Shown here piece after piece: positions 10,262-19,342 of a DNA stretch of 64,000 nucleotides. Origin of the DNA: Ulva prolifera (lineage: Eukaryota > Chlorophyta > Ulvophyceae > Ulvales > Ulvaceae); the NCBI GenBank assembly GCA_023078555.1, contig CM041196.1, forward strand, positions 11,984,985 through 12,048,984. The letters run 5' to 3'. The notes under the pieces were generated by a model that made no database searches, was not told the origin of the DNA, and saw nothing but the letters and a program-made list of their open reading frames with translations. The position numbers and the translations under genes are program-made. The first letter of the stretch is position 1. Every line of letters starts with the position of its first letter.

Positions 10262-10955
10262 CTGCATAGCGATATGCAACTCTCAGATTTTTGACAAATG
10301 TCGCAGTATTCTTGGGGCCACTGCTGAAGATGCTGTTGTCCTCAGCCCGTGTCAGAAAGTTGCAGGGTAGTCGCGAGTACGCGGTAGCAATCACATCACT
10401 TTGTAAAAGTGCTGATTGAATTGCGGGATGGTCTTGTAGCTTGGCAAGGATCGGGAGTGCAGCCTTGGGCGATGTCAACAGGCCTACATGCTTGTACACC
10501 GCACGATGAGGGTTAGCATTGCCATTGGAGATGTCAATGAGCTTTTCCAGGATCCACCCATCAATTCGAACTTCTGTAAGTACCCACTTCAGTGTGCACA
10601 CACAATGCTGCCGAAGCTTGCACTGGCTCATCTTGCTGAGGTAGTGGGTCGCAAAAAGACCACTCAAGTTGCAGTTTTGCAAATTCTGGTCTTCAGAAGA
10701 GCGGACATTGAGAGCTGGTAGAGAAACATCTGACATGTGCACTTGAGGCAGTGACGCACCACCCAACGGGTTGGTGGGTACGCTTTGGTCAGCTTGGGCC
10801 TGTGGCACGGGGGAAACCACTGCGGCAGCAGCTGTCGACTGATCTGCAACAGATGGATATGGCTGTGTGGCATCAAGGGGGGTGTGGTTTGTAGGATGAG
10901 GCTTGACATCTCCCTTAAGTGCAACATCACATTCGTATCGCAATCTTCTTGACAT
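10262..10955 (-). CDS. Exon-like ORF at the 3' side of the unknown large gene
   Basis: An open frame of about 230 residues. The first third is Pro/Ser/Gln-rich and probably disordered (it includes 'VVSPVPQAQADQSVPTN'); the rest is more ordered ('LIDISNGNANPHRAVYKH', 'PAIQSALLQSDVIATAYSR'). It ends by running into the truncated integrase of Copia-1 near 10,250, so the natural end is lost. Whether the Pro-rich part is exon or read-through intron is unclear. No family recognised. Confidence 0.35.
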
Positions 10956-11573
10956 GGTGCTGTCAGGGGCGGAGGATCCGCCAATGGGACCAGAGCTTGG
11001 CCTTCATCATGATAGCGTGCCACTGGGACCCGAATGTATTTCGTATTCTGGCATGACTTCTTAGATGACCCCCGCAGACACCAAATAGGCTCAACACATA
11101 GGCATGAACCCTCACAAATGCATCAAGTAGCAACATGCCTATGTAAGAAGCGAATTGAGTCACTGACCCGCGACAGCTTGCCACTCGTGCAGTACCATGC
11201 GGATGTCACAGGTAAACATGCAAATTGACTGAACTACAATGAGGCATGGAGTACCTGGGAATCCTGAAGGTGGCCTGCACACTCAACTTTGTGTTGCTGG
11301 TGGATGTGGTGGCAAGAAGGGCACAGTACCGCCCATAGCCGGAAGACGCTGTTGACCTTTCTCGGCTAGGGGCAAATTGGCTGTCAAGCCGCTCCGCAGC
11401 AAGAATGTGCCCGTCAATAGTATTGCTTAGCTTCTCTGTGTCGATCTGACCTAAGGGCGCCACGCCATGTAAGAAGATGTGTTTGCGGGCCAAGATACGA
11501 AATACGCACACATCCCAACACCAAGCCCACAACATCTTTCGTATGGTTTTGTATTTTGACTTGAGTGCGGTTC

Positions 11574-12107
11574 TTACACCGGAATCGGGTTTCTTGGCTT
11601 GGATACGCTGCAATCGAAGCCAACTTGGCGGCGACCCCCAGATAAACAAGATGCAAGACAATCACAACGCATACGCATGGTTTCGGTATGGCACGGAACA
11701 CAGACGAGTTTTGCAAATCGCACCGATGCTGACGTCATTACCTCGTCACTTTCCAACTCTTCTAGGATCGCAGAAATATCGTGTTCTTCGATACTGTGTA
11801 AACGAAGCTCATCGGAAAGCACCTCGCGAAGGCGCTTGTGCAAAGCTGAACCCACGGTTGCGGAAGTTCTACCCGCCTCGAGGCCCAACGCAGGAACCAT
11901 TATCCCGGACGGCAGCTGAACACCAAGTAGCACAAGTCTGATTGCGTCGGCACCCTGCACGCCGGATGGCATGAGAACTACCATAGATGATACGAACCAG
12001 TGAAGGTCTGCGACGCACTCAACAACCGTTGTAGCAGCAACCACAAGCCGCACCCGCAGCATAGGCCGATCCTTGAGAGTTGCGACAGGTTCAACGGAAT
12101 CGCACAT
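11574..12107 (-). CDS. Exon-like ORF of the unknown large gene
   Basis: Hydrophobic helical stretch 'VVAATTVVECVADLHWFV' followed by 'LHKRLREVLSDELRLHSIEE' and an acidic helix 'AILEELESDEV'. The upstream exon ends in another frame with a 16-base overlap (12,091-12,107), so either a one-base shift or an unseen short intron lies there. Coding character is fair. Function unknown. Confidence 0.4.
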   Translation of the reverse strand: MCDSVEPVATLKDRPMLRVRLVVAATTVVECVADLHWFVSSMVVLMPSGVQGADAIRLVLLGVQLPSGIMVPALGLEAGRTSATVGSALHKRLREVLSDELRLHSIEEHDISAILEELESDEVMTSASVRFAKLVCVPCHTETMRMRCDCLASCLSGGRRQVGFDCSVSKPRNPIPV

Positions 12108-12399
12108 TCAAGCCCCCGACAATCTTGCTGAAAGCATTGATGCCCTCAATTTGGCTGGTGGTGAGAGTTGAGCGTGACTCTTCATCAAGAATTGCTCTGG
12201 CCGAATCTGCGGGATGTCCTGCCACGGTCCCGCCAATCGAGAGACTGGTCATCTGCAAGCCGATATCATGTACAGCCTTGCTCAGATCTTGGTTGGCACC
12301 ATCCCATCGGATCATGTTCCGGAGGATCTCTGCTGTAGCATTGACTTGTTGCTTGTGCATCCTGTCTAATTTCCAAGATAGCACTCGCGGATCACTCAC
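12091..12399 (-). CDS. Exon after the clear phase-0 intron
   Basis: Begins right after the acceptor TTGCAG (AG at 12,401-12,400) and reads 'VSDPRVLSWKLDRMHKQQVN', then 'ILRNMIRWDGANQDLSKAVH' and 'SQIEGINAFSKIVGG'. The frame joins exactly with the upstream exon ending at 12,695. Looks like genuine coding sequence of a helical protein. Function not recognised. Confidence 0.5.
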   Translation of the reverse strand: MSDPRVLSWKLDRMHKQQVNATAEILRNMIRWDGANQDLSKAVHDIGLQMTSLSIGGTVAGHPADSARAILDEESRSTLTTSQIEGINAFSKIVGGLNVRFR

Positions 12400-12694
12400 C
12401 TGCAACAAACATCTCGCAACAAGCATACAAAGAAGAACCCTGCGGGCATGGCCTTATGAGTGGCAAGGTTGACAGCGAGGACCGCACCGTGCTACAAGGA
12501 GTTGGTCCAATCTCCGAATCAGATGGCACCATGTCAAGGATGTCCAAGCGGTGCTGTGACAGATCTGCCACCATGTGATGTAGTTTTGGTTCGTTTTGTG
12601 GGTGATGCTGGTAATGAATCAGAGCCTACATGCACCATTGAGGTTGGAAGAAGGTTCTGTATATGATGCAACGAGCATAGTGGGAATGGCAAAC
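12400..12694 (-). other. Spliceosomal-type intron, 295 bp, phase 0
   Basis: The donor is ATTCAG|GTTTGC (GT at 12,694-12,693) and the acceptor TTTGTTGCAG|GTGAGT (AG at 12,401-12,400). Both flanking frames are open and meet between codons, giving '...SQAIQ' then 'VSDPR...'. This is the best-supported intron in the window and evidence for a eukaryotic nuclear gene. Confidence 0.6.
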
Positions 12695-13038
12695 CTGAAT
12701 AGCTTGCGAGGTGTCTTTGAGCATCTGCCCGATATTTGAGGCTGAAGGAGGCGGCGCATTCAATGTGGCCTCATATTCGTCATCCTCAGCCGCACCCACA
12801 ACACGTTCACGGTTCTCCTGTGTATATGCCACGTCATGCAAAACCATACGCTGCAACAATTGTTGCCAGCAGCCCTGCAAGGGATCTATATTCATGGAAC
12901 CAAGGAACGTACTGAGTTCATCAACCAGTGATGGCATGGATCCTTGAACATGCGCACTGCCTTCTCTTCGATGCTCCATGTAACACCAGATCCAATGCGA
13001 TGGCCTGCTGCCACAAACCCATTCGAAGGGATGTATGG
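12695..13038 (-). CDS. Exon of the unknown gene, part downstream of the Copia-2 insertion
   Basis: From 13,038 the frame reads 'PYIPSNGFVAAGHRIGSGV' and 'SIEEKAVRMF', then near 12,975 continues in a second frame 'GSMPSLVDELSTFLGSMNID', 'QQLLQRMVLHDVAYTQENRE' and 'ASNIGQMLKDTSQAIQ'. The one-base offset near 12,975 is either an indel or an overlooked short intron. The first codons directly continue the exon on the other side of Copia-2 (16,974-17,147). Confidence 0.45.
13034..13038. repeat. Copia-2 target-site duplication, left copy (TATGG)
   Basis: TATGG directly before the left LTR; the same five bases follow the right LTR at 16,969-16,973. Five bases is the usual duplication for Copia integrases. 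Confidence 0.85.
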
Positions 13039-13284
13039 TGTCGTGACAGAGGGAAGGTCAGTGAGACTCGATTTACAGAGATAGGAGCACGACATGAACG
13101 ATGCAGAGACATGGACATACCTGTCGTGACAGAGGGAAGGTCAGTGAGACTCGATAGAGCTCACTGCCCACATCTAGACTATATATGCAGAGTACGCCCT
13201 TCTGTCACGACCCTCATGATCACACAAGTGCGTCAACTACATGCATGTTCACACTGGCCTAGACTAAACCTATTTCTCTCGACA
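13039..13284 (-). repeat. Copia-2 3' LTR (left copy)
   Basis: Runs from TGTCGTGACA to CTCTCGACA. A stretch of about 34 bp at its end (13,039-13,072) is repeated inside at 13,122-13,155, so the LTR carries an internal copy of its own terminus. It is followed in plus coordinates by CTCCCACGT (13,285-13,293), the complement of the polypurine tract ACGTGGGAG. Confidence 0.9.
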
Positions 13285-13296
13285 CTCCCACGTAGT

Positions 13297-14861
13297 CTAA
13301 GGCACCACTCCTAGGGTCTGGCGATGCTTCTCAAACAACTGTTGAGGCAACGGCTTCGTCAATATGTCAGCTGGGTTATCAGCTGTTGGCACTTGTACAA
13401 AACGCATCTGCTTGCGCTTGACCTTCTCCCTGATGTGATGATAGATCGTCTCAATGTGCCTCGTACGTGCAGCAGACAATGGGTCCTCAATCAAACTCTT
13501 CGCTGCTTGATTGTCAATACCTACTGCAATACAATAAGAAGGCAGCCCCATTTGAGGGACCGTGTTGTAAAAATACTGCACTTCTTTCGCAATTTCTCCT
13601 GCTGCAATATATTCTGCTTCGGATGAAGACCTGCTCAAGGTCGGCTGCTTGGCCGATTTCCAGGCAATGGAACCTAACCCACTTTTCACAACATACCCGG
13701 TCGTCGACTTCCGTGTCGACGTGCAGCCTGCCCAATCTGAGTCACAAAAACCATGAAGAGCGCACTCTGGTCCTCCTAACCGCAAGCTGTATGAGGCTGT
13801 GCCTTTGAGATACAACAAAACATCTTTCAGTCTTGCAAAGCTGCTACCTGTAGGTTGAGCAGTGAACCTAGCAAGAAATGACACAGCAAATGCAATATCA
13901 GGACGAGTGTTGTTGGCAATGTGGAGCAGGGCTCCGACGATGGACTTGTACTGCGAGACAGCTGCACTATCTGTGATGGTTGGACCTGCAGGGTCTTTGC
14001 TGAGATTGGTGATCATCGGGATTGCAATCGGCCATGCGTCCTTCAGTCCGTGCTGATCGATGAACTTCTCAATGTGTCGTTGCCGCTTCAGGTGGATCGT
14101 GCGAGCTGCTCTGTTGCGATGCATTGACATCTGCAGGAAATACTTGGAATCACCTGTGTCTTTGCCTGGAAACTTCGTCAAGATGGCTTTCTTGATGTTC
14201 TGAACACTGGTGAGTTGCTTTGCTGCGATCTGGATGTCGTCAACGTAGCAGAGGATCAAAACGAAGCCAAGCTGTTCTGTGTACAACATGAAGAGTGCTC
14301 CATCACTCTGGCTCTGAACAAATCCCAGAAGCACGAAGTAGGCCGCGATTGTCTTGTTCCACACACGTGGAGCCTGCTTCAGCCCATACAAGCTCTTGTT
14401 GAGCATGCAAACCTGACCTGAGTCATCATCATACCCGTCTGGCTGCTTCACGAAGATCTTCTCTTCAACGGCTCCTTGGATGAATGCATTCTTGATGTCA
14501 ATGGAATGACACACAAGATCAAAAGAGGCAACGATGGAGAGAAAAAGGAGCACGGTGCTGGCACGCACAACGGGGGCAAAGACCGCATTGTAGTCTATAC
14601 CTTCTCTCTGATAAAACCCTTTTATCACCAAGCGGGCTTTGTAGCGTTCAATGGAGCCATCCGCATTGAGTTTCCGTTTGAAAACCCACTTGCAAGGAAT
14701 GGCGTTTTTGCCTGATGGCAGCCGCACCAGCTCCCACGCATTCATGGAAACCAGGGAGGTGTACTCCTCTTCAACCGCCGCTTGCCACATGGGTGCCTCA
14801 GGTCCGGCGAGAGCTGCTGTCAGCGTCGTGGGCTCCGGGGGGAGCCCTACAGGTGAAAATT
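13297..14861 (-). CDS. pol: Copia-2 reverse transcriptase and RNase H (reached by -1 frameshift)
   Basis: Copies element RNA into DNA and removes the RNA strand. Motifs in order: 'WELVRLPSGKNAIPCKWVFK', 'YKARLVIKGF', 'SIDIKNAFIQG', 'LYGLKQAPRVW', catalytic 'CYVDDIQIAA', 'TRPDIAFAVSFLARF', then RNase H with 'GFCDSDWAGC', 'SSSEAEYIAA', 'GIDNQAAK', 'RTRHIETIYHHI' and the end motif 'NPADILTKPLP'. All catalytic residues are present and there are no stops. The frame has no start codon until 14,790, which would lose the beginning of the domain; it joins the integrase frame by -1 slippage at 14,856-14,862. Stop is TAG at 13,297, followed by the polypurine tract. Confidence 0.93.
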
Positions 14862-14862
14862 T
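14830..14862 (-). promoter_or_regulatory. Programmed -1 ribosomal frameshift signal of Copia-2
   Basis: On the minus strand the heptamer AAATTTT (14,862-14,856) is phased A AAT TTT in the integrase frame, which is the X XXY YYZ pattern. After an 8-nt spacer comes the hairpin GGGCTCC-CCCC-GGAGCCC (14,847-14,830), seven G/C-rich pairs. The zero-frame stop TAG is at 14,849-14,847. A -1 slip leads exactly into the reverse transcriptase frame ('SPVGLPPEP...'). Confidence 0.75.
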
Positions 14863-16659
14863 ACGTGAGAACTTTGCGGCAAGCCATGGAGATATTTCTG
14901 ATATGGATCCTGAGGAGGCTGTTTTGCTCGAGGTGGATTGCGCCGTGGTGTGGTCGGTTGGGAGTCTGGCGCTGCAGTATTGCCTTGTGCTGCATCAAAC
15001 AAAGGATTGACTGCCATGAGATGCACAAGATCCGGTTGCACGGCAGGCTGTTGCTGTTGTGGTTGTACGGCAGGCTGTGGCTGTTGCGGTGGCAGCTGCG
15101 GCTGTTGCGGTGGCCGCTCTGGTTGCTGGTTGACCTGCGGATGCGGCATTGCTGTCTCCATCAGATTGGAGCAGTCGTTGTCAATCCGGGCATCGCTGGC
15201 AGGTGCTGCTGATTCATCAAACTTGACATCCCTTGAGATGATGATTGAACCACTGGGCAACAAAACTCTGTATGCTTGGAAGTTTGGCTGGGCAAACCCA
15301 AGGAACTTGCCCACTGAAGATTTGGGCGGAAGCTCACCCTTTTTGCGCTTCTGCGCTGGAATCTTGTAGTGGCATGTGCAGCCCCACACATGCAAGTCAC
15401 TGATGTCTGGCTTGCTGCCTTTGAGCAGCTCCCATGCGGACGGGCCGCCATTGCTGCTCATGATATTGGAGAGGTATGCAGCATGCACCACTGCCTCTGC
15501 CCAATATATATTCTTTAAACCGGAATCCGACAATAGGGCATCACGAATGTCCGAGGTGCTGCCGATGCCGCGCTCAGCATGCCCGTTCTCCGGCGGGCTG
15601 TAGCCAGATGTAGGCTGTGGCTCAATGTGGATGCTTTTGAACCATGCTTTCATGCGGTTTGAGAGGAACACTACATCTCGATCAAACCGCATGTACTGGA
15701 CTTTTGAATCGTACTTGTTTTCAAGCCTCGGGATGATGTCCATGAGGCAGTCTGCAGCATCTGACTTGCGAGCAATTGGAGTGACGAGCTTGTAGTTGCT
15801 GAAGTCATCAACAATCATGAGATAGTAATTAGCCTTGCCCGGTGTCGTCACAAAAGGACCAGCAATGTCCACATGAAGCTTCTCTAGCTTCTTGGTTGCA
15901 CGTTGGTGTGAGGCTGGAAATGGTTTGCGTTTCATCTTGCCTTCAGCACATGGTGTGCATACCGTTGTTGATTGGAGCTGCTGTTCAAATGCTTGTGGTG
16001 GCGGCAATCCGCGCACTGTTTCACCTCTTGACATCTTTGCAAGGGTGTTGTGGCCAGCATGGCCAAGTCTGCGATGCCATAGGATGGCATTGTCTGAGTG
16101 GGACACGTTGGCAGCCTGTATGTCAGGCGCGGAGCCCGAGAGCACGGGCTTGCATCGCACCTCGTAGAGACCATTTGTCAAAGGCCCTACCAGCAGCTCT
16201 GTACGCTGATCCCTGAGGATGATTTTGTTGTTTTGGCCAGAGTAGGACAAACCTGCTTCGTCTGCACGGCTGAGAGAGATGAGGTTGTGCTGTAGAGTGG
16301 GGACGAGCAAGACGCCTTTGAGAGTGACCTGGTTACCATGATGGTTGGTGAGCTGCACAGTGCCAACTGCGGTGACTTCGGCTGTCTGTTTGTTGGCAAC
16401 TGTGCACTTGGAGCTGAAGGGCTTGGCATCATGGAGAACGGTGGGGTCATTCACCATGTGGTCAGTCGAAGCTGAGTCGGATAACCACTTGGACCTGTCA
16501 GTTGCAACCTTGTTTGCAGCGATGCAGACAAATGCACTGGTGTGGTTGGCATAGGAGCCACGGCCACGACCTCTGCCTCGGCCTCTGCCTCGGCCACGGC
16601 CTCTACCACGGCCTCTGCCTTGCTTGTACCCGGGATCACTCTGCGTTGGTGGGAGTTAG
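14847..16659 (-). CDS. pol: Copia-2 Gag tail, protease and integrase
   Basis: The frame is open from about 16,659. It starts with a Gly-Arg run (about 16,550-16,625, nine GR-type repeats, probably the RNA-binding end of Gag), then the aspartic protease 'WLSDSASTDHMVND' (catalytic D-S-A), then the zinc-binding H-H-C-C ('WHRRLGHAGH' ... 'CTPCAEGKMKR'). The integrase follows with catalytic Asp in 'HVDIAGP', Asp in 'RFDRDVVFLSN' and Glu in 'ENGHAERGIG'. The C-terminal part is Pro/Gln-rich (15,010-15,130) before the frameshift signal. The first ATG in this frame (16,457) lies after the protease Asp, so a normal start must come from the lost gag. Stop is TAG. Confidence 0.9.
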
Positions 16660-16692
16660 ATCTAAGCCTAACTTCACATCTTTGAGATTCAT
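16636..16692 (-). pseudogene. Stub of the Copia-2 gag start
   Basis: An ATG at 16,692 soon after the primer-binding site opens an 18-codon frame, 'MNLKDVKLGLDLTPTNAE', then TGA. Its beginning resembles the Gag start of the older element at 1724 ('MKSDIKLEPLTTTN'). It is not in frame with the protease. This suggests an internal deletion that joined the first gag codons to the Gly-Arg box. Confidence 0.5.
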
Positions 16693-16710
16693 CGCAGTGG
16701 ATCCGTAAAA

Positions 16711-16722
16711 AGGCCCATAACC
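16711..16722 (-). promoter_or_regulatory. Copia-2 primer-binding site, half-tRNA type
   Basis: Directly abutting the 5' LTR, the element sense reads GGTTATGGGCCT. Its complement on the plus strand, AGGCCCATAACC, equals the anticodon arm of initiator tRNA-Met except for the first base. This places the primer within the tRNA rather than at its 3' end, as known for Drosophila copia and Ty5. Confidence 0.8.
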
Positions 16723-16968
16723 TGTCGTGACAGAGGGAAGGTCAGTGAGACTCGATTTACAGAGATAGGAGCACGACATGAACGATGCAGAGACATGGAC
16801 ATACCTGTCGTGACAGAGGGAAGGTCAGTGAGACTCGATAGAGCTCACTGCCCACATCTAGACTATATATGCAGAGTACGCCCTTCTGTCACGACCCTCA
16901 TGATCACACAAGTGCGTCAACTACATGCATGTTCACACTGGCCTAGACTAAACCTATTTCTCTCGACA
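16723..16968 (-). repeat. Copia-2 5' LTR (right copy)
   Basis: 246 bp, same length as and no difference seen from 13,039-13,284, including the internal duplicate of the terminus. In element sense it starts TGTCGAGAG and ends CTGTCACGACA, next to the primer site. Confidence 0.9.
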
Positions 16969-16973
16969 TATGG
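16969..16973. repeat. Copia-2 target-site duplication, right copy (TATGG)
   Basis: Identical to 13,034-13,038 on the other side of the element. Confidence 0.85.
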
Positions 16974-17147
16974 CTCGAGGCTGGTAGGCTCTACCCCACC
17001 GATCATCTGTTGAGCGTACCACCTGGTGGCACATTGACACACACTGACTCGTAGCTCTGCCCACTGGTCGTAAAGGATTCGATCGGGATGTGTGGCCTCA
17101 AGTTGGAAAAGAGGGTGCCTGTGGAAGATCTTGTGCCCTTTCCACAA
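16974..17147 (-). CDS. Exon of the unknown gene, part upstream of the Copia-2 insertion
   Basis: Reads 'HPLFQLEATHPDRILYDQWA', then 'CATRWYAQQMIGGVEPTSLE' up to the insertion point. Codon phase on this side (last full codon 16,976-16,974) matches codon phase on the other side (next codon 13,038-13,036), so removing the element and one duplication restores an open frame. The exon probably starts after an acceptor-like CCACAG near 17,118. Confidence 0.5.
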
Positions 17148-17189
17148 TAATCAAAGAAGTGGAAACGCCTACAGCTTGTACTTTTTACA

Positions 17190-17483
17190 TTAGGTGTAGG
17201 TTGACGGGCAAAGATCATCACAAAGCAGCCACACATCAAATAGTAGGGGGTGCACCCGTGCTAGTGCCTCCGCAACCACCCGAAAAGCTTTCAACATAGG
17301 CGTGGCGGACTGCTTGCCCCGTCCAGCTTCGCTGTGGAAAAATTGTTCAGACTTGGCGATAGCTTGGTCAATGTCGAGGTCCTCGGTGACACCGGTCTCT
17401 GGGTAAAAAACCTGGACAACGGTGCCAAACATGAGTCTGACCACTTCAGGTGGGGCCGAACGGTCTTTTATACTGGATAGCAC
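17190..17483 (-). CDS. Exon-like ORF of the unknown large gene
   Basis: 'LSSIKDRSAPPEVVRLMFGT', 'DLDIDQAIAKSEQFFHSEAG' and 'LKAFRVVAEALARVHPLLFD' give a helical, strongly coding-like stretch. Further coding-like pieces lie just upstream at 17,510-17,660 ('VMADAVNIVQGAERNFASSR') and 17,715-17,905 ('LDRLSDRLKKWHSFGYGRNN'). No domain recognised. Confidence 0.45.
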   Translation of the reverse strand: MLSSIKDRSAPPEVVRLMFGTVVQVFYPETGVTEDLDIDQAIAKSEQFFHSEAGRGKQSATPMLKAFRVVAEALARVHPLLFDVWLLCDDLCPSTYT

Positions 17484-18365
17484 AAGTTCAACCCCTTGAA
17501 GCCAGCTGCCATGATTGCCGCAATCGGGTGTGCACCCAAGGCGTAGGCGCTATACAACGCATTGTTCAGCTCCCATGAGCCTGCTTGAAGCAAAATTTCT
17601 TTCGGCACCCTGTACAATGTTGACGGCGTCAGCCATCACATCTTTACCCGTCAACATCCTGTATCTGTGTGGACATGGCAATGTATACTACAAACTATGT
17701 GCATAAGGTCACAACTATCTGTCTACGCACCCAGCCAGATGTAGCATCTCCGCCATGACACGCCGAACCAAGTGCAGAGTCTTATTGATGTTGTTGCGGC
17801 CATAGCCAAACGAGTGCCATTTTTTCAGCCGGTCTGAGAGCCTGTCCAACTTGCATGAAGAAGTCTTGAAAGGTCCGACAGGGACATTTGTGTCTAGGAG
17901 TTGGAACAAACGCCTGCAATGTAGCAATGCTTTGCAACAGTATACTCATAGTGATGCAAAGGGCTGGCATGTGCTTGTCAACATGAACATGAAATGAAGC
18001 TGACATGATTACTATCAATGACGCACCAAATGCCACTGATGATGTCTGCCCATTGCAAAGGTTTCCGATGCGGTGGACTCAATTTTGCCATTATGTGAAT
18101 TCCCGTGCTCACAAGTGCACATGCATGAACATGTTTGCCATCGACATTCGCCTTCGTGTCCAATTTATCCCCTGTCTGATTTTGCTTGTCAAACTGCAAC
18201 CTGAGCTCTATTCCATAGATGTTGTAAGGGTTGGTGATCTGATTGGAGTACGGTGCGAGTGCCCCCAACTTCACAGATTGCTGGCTATCCCCGCGGAGGA
18301 GCATGGGTGCCATGGCTTGTTGCTGGTGGCTGCAACAACACCAACATCGTATGTATGCATTGACA

Positions 18366-19313
18366 CTACAACGTCGCGGGCAAGCCATCAGAGAATGGCC
18401 AATGGCCAGAAGGGACAATCAAGTTCAAATAGGAGCAGAGCGGATCGCACAAGGTGGAGGACAACTCCTCCATATCTCGGATAGACACCGATAAAACGTC
18501 TTGACCATTAGGACCAAGTGGCGGTATGAGTGCAGGGTCAGTAGGGTGGATGTCGCGGTGCTCCATTTTCCCCACCAACCAACCCTTTATCTTCATCTTT
18601 CCGATTTCATCTAGGACAGGCAATGAGTATGCGACTTGAGCCTTGCTTGACATCTCACCGATTTCTTTGCTGCATACATGGACATCATGTGGGCACTACT
18701 AACGACCAAGTGGATGCTGAGAAACAATCAGTGCTTACGCCATGGGCTACATTGTATATGGAGCCGCACATGTATGTATTGTGGATGTCTAGAATGATCT
18801 TCTTCACTTTGTTGAATCCAGGGTCCCCACGAATCGTATCAGAAAGACCTCTATGAATGACCGCCTTTTCATCAAGTGTTAACAATGGGGCCCCGATGTT
18901 CAGCTTCAGCCAGGTGATCGCATTTACAACTTGGTTGATGAATGATGTACCTCCAATCTGCACGAAGCTAATACGAAGGATTAGTTGCATGCAAAGACAT
19001 AGTGCAGCACCTGACTGTTGCTCATATGTCGGGGGACAAATATCGAACACACAGTTAGGGACCATACCTTGTTGGGAACCTTCGATGACTTGACAATTGT
19101 TTCTGCCAAGACAATGCCGTCACAAACATCAAGTCCATGGGCACCGAGAATTTTGCATGCATGTGAGTCGCCTCTCAGCTCAACTAAATGCTCATGTGTC
19201 AATTCTTGTAGGCGAGTTGTGGCAACATCGAGTTTTTTCACAGAGACGCTCTCCAGCTCATCAAGGCCTTTCGAAATGACTGCATGTGCGTGGAGCTTGT
19301 AAATGGGTGGCAC
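18366..19313 (-). CDS. Group of exon-like pieces of the unknown large gene
   Basis: Three pieces in different frames: 18,981-19,313 ('LQELTHEHLVELRGDSHACK', 'HGLDVCDGIVLAETIVKSS'), 18,685-18,960 ('GGTSFINQVVNAITWLKLNI', 'GFNKVKKIILDIHNTYMCGS') and 18,366-18,653 ('LPVLDEIGKMKIKGWLVGKM', 'NGQDVLSVSIRDMEELSST'). Changes of frame between them suggest introns of 50-150 bp; for example CTAATACGAAG or similar acceptors could lie near 18,970. Function unknown. Confidence 0.4.
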
Positions 19314-19342
19314 GTAGTAAGCAAATAGTAAGCAGAAACAAG

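Larger units (their letters stand above)
13039..16968 (-). mobile_element. Copia-2: young Ty1/Copia element lacking gag
   Basis: A 3,930-bp element with two 246-bp LTRs that look identical by eye, a perfect TATGG duplication, a half-tRNA primer-binding site, and intact protease-integrase and reverse transcriptase-RNase H frames. Identical LTRs mean a recent insertion, because both are copied from one template at integration. Only about 80 bp lie between the primer site and the Gly-Arg-rich end of Gag, so the capsid coding region is deleted. It lies in an exon of the large unknown gene, in the same orientation. Confidence 0.93.

Noticed and set aside
13039-13155. CRISPR-like direct repeats
   Set aside because: Two copies only, and they are the LTR terminus and its internal duplicate. 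No spacer array is visible anywhere in the window.
14938-15369. 143-codon plus-strand Cys/Gly-rich ORF
   Set aside because: Antisense to the Gln/Pro-rich linker of Copia-2; the Cys-Gly repeats come from reading CAG/CCG-type codons backwards.
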